From NCBI GenBank assembly GCA_050485645.1, contig JBJHBT010000025.1, positions 1 through 53,731 on the forward strand: 53,731 nucleotides of DNA, written 5' to 3'. Below, piece after piece: positions 53,249-53,731 of the stretch. Made by a program: the position numbers and the translations under genes. The notes beneath the pieces were generated by a model. The model saw only the letters and a program-made list of their open reading frames with translations. It had not been told where the DNA came from and did no database searches. Origin of the DNA: JBJHBP01 sp050485645 (lineage in GTDB: Bacteria; Pseudomonadota; Gammaproteobacteria; Steroidobacterales; Rariloculaceae). The first letter of the stretch is position 1. Every line of letters starts with the position of its first letter.

Positions 53249-53731
53249 TTACTGCCGGGCTTGCGGTGTTCTCCAGAGGAGCGAATCTTCCTGGTAGGTG
53301 GCTATCCACGCGTCTACAGACTCGCGAATCGCGTCCGGCGAGCTGTCTTCATCCAGGAGCATAAACTGCTCAACGGCCTCCTCACGCATGCCATTCCAGA
53401 CGTACGCATACGCCATGGCAGTCACAACTTCTCGATCGGCGGGAAACAGTATGATCCCGCGCCCAAGTACGGACAGCAGCACTTCCGGATCAAGCTCGAT
53501 GGCCGCGTAGCTGGCGTACACTTTCGGCGTTTCGATGCCATTGGCGATCAGCTGCTGCAGCGATGAGGTGAAGCGAGATCGCCAGTCCGGAAAGTCAGAT
53601 CTAAACTGAAGTTCCCGCCCGATTTTTAGCCATTGGTGATCAGTATTCCCTGCTTCAACAAGGGGGTAGGCGACGTGCGGCTGCGTTTCTGGCGTGTATG
53701 TGTAGCCATGTATACGCCGATATAGGGTATT
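53249..53731 (-). CDS. C-terminal part of a larger protein cut by the right edge
   Basis: The minus-strand frame is open from the window end to the TAA at 53249-53251, giving 160 C-terminal residues without an in-window start requirement. The sequence has aromatic, loop-like parts (GYTYTPETQPHVAYPLVEAG), then a helical segment resembling a tetratricopeptide pair (GRGIILFPADREVVTAMAYA). Such tails occur in O-antigen ligase/polymerase-type membrane proteins, but no membrane segment is visible here, so the family remains open. It converges with the ArsC-like gene. Confidence 0.7.
   Translation of the reverse strand, partial: NTLYRRIHGYTYTPETQPHVAYPLVEAGNTDHQWLKIGRELQFRSDFPDWRSRFTSSLQQLIANGIETPKVYASYAAIELDPEVLLSVLGRGIILFPADREVVTAMAYAYVWNGMREEAVEQFMLLDEDSSPDAIRESVDAWIATYQEDSLLWRTPQARQ

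Overview
The window comes from a GC-rich (about 60%) gammaproteobacterium outside the Enterobacterales. Evidence is the unbroken translation/transcription supercluster (tRNAs-tuf-secE-nusG-L11/L10-rpoBC-str-S10-spc-alpha), which Escherichia coli splits between two loci, the Gram-negative genes around it (trkH, slt, oxyR with its two redox cysteines, ttcA, ygiQ), and the E. coli-like lengths of the ribosomal proteins. I cannot name the genus from sequence alone; a Chromatiales- or Xanthomonadales-like lineage would fit.

Region 1 (1-30104, all minus strand, so read right to left). A stable-RNA-type promoter at 30122-30150 starts tRNA-Tyr, tRNA-Gly, tRNA-Thr, tuf copy 2 and tRNA-Trp. Then follow secE, nusG, rplK, rplA, rplJ, rplL, rpoB and rpoC. 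A new promoter at 16229-16258 starts the str operon (rpsL, rpsG, fusA, tuf copy 1). This runs directly into rpsJ and the S10, spc and alpha operons, ending in a truncated rpsK at the left edge. The two tuf genes appear identical from codon 2 to the last sense codon and differ only in start (GTG/ATG) and stop (TAA/TAG) codons. Several junctions carry strong RNA structure: the rpsL leader, tuf-rpsJ, rpsJ-rplC (with a perfect TATAAT), rplL-rpoB (hairpin plus U5), rplA-rplJ and tRNA-Trp-secE.

Region 2 (30432-42485, mostly plus strand) holds accessory genes: a PilZ c-di-GMP receptor, thrS, an FAH-family hydrolase, an exported SRPBCC protein and a receiver-Ser/Thr kinase fusion. A minus-strand pair follows, exported peroxiredoxin Q and the tRNA thiolase ttcA. 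Next is a tight three-gene unit: membrane histidine kinase, double-receiver response regulator and membrane-anchored TonB-domain protein. A second TonB-domain protein with a Cys-rich tail follows it.

Region 3 (42508-53731) contains a DUF4404 protein, oxyR, a pirin, trkH and an exported DUF4157 protein with an HELRH motif. It continues with a DUF2237 protein, the lytic transglycosylase slt, a possible small RNA ending in a strong intrinsic terminator, the radical-SAM protein YgiQ, a VapBC-type toxin-antitoxin pair, an ArsC/Spx-like protein and the C-terminus of a protein cut by the right edge. No CRISPR array, insertion sequence, prophage or rRNA gene was seen. The most unusual items are the leader RNAs inside the ribosomal supercluster, the kinase/regulator/TonB unit, the receiver-kinase fusion and the slt-ygiQ intergenic transcript candidate.
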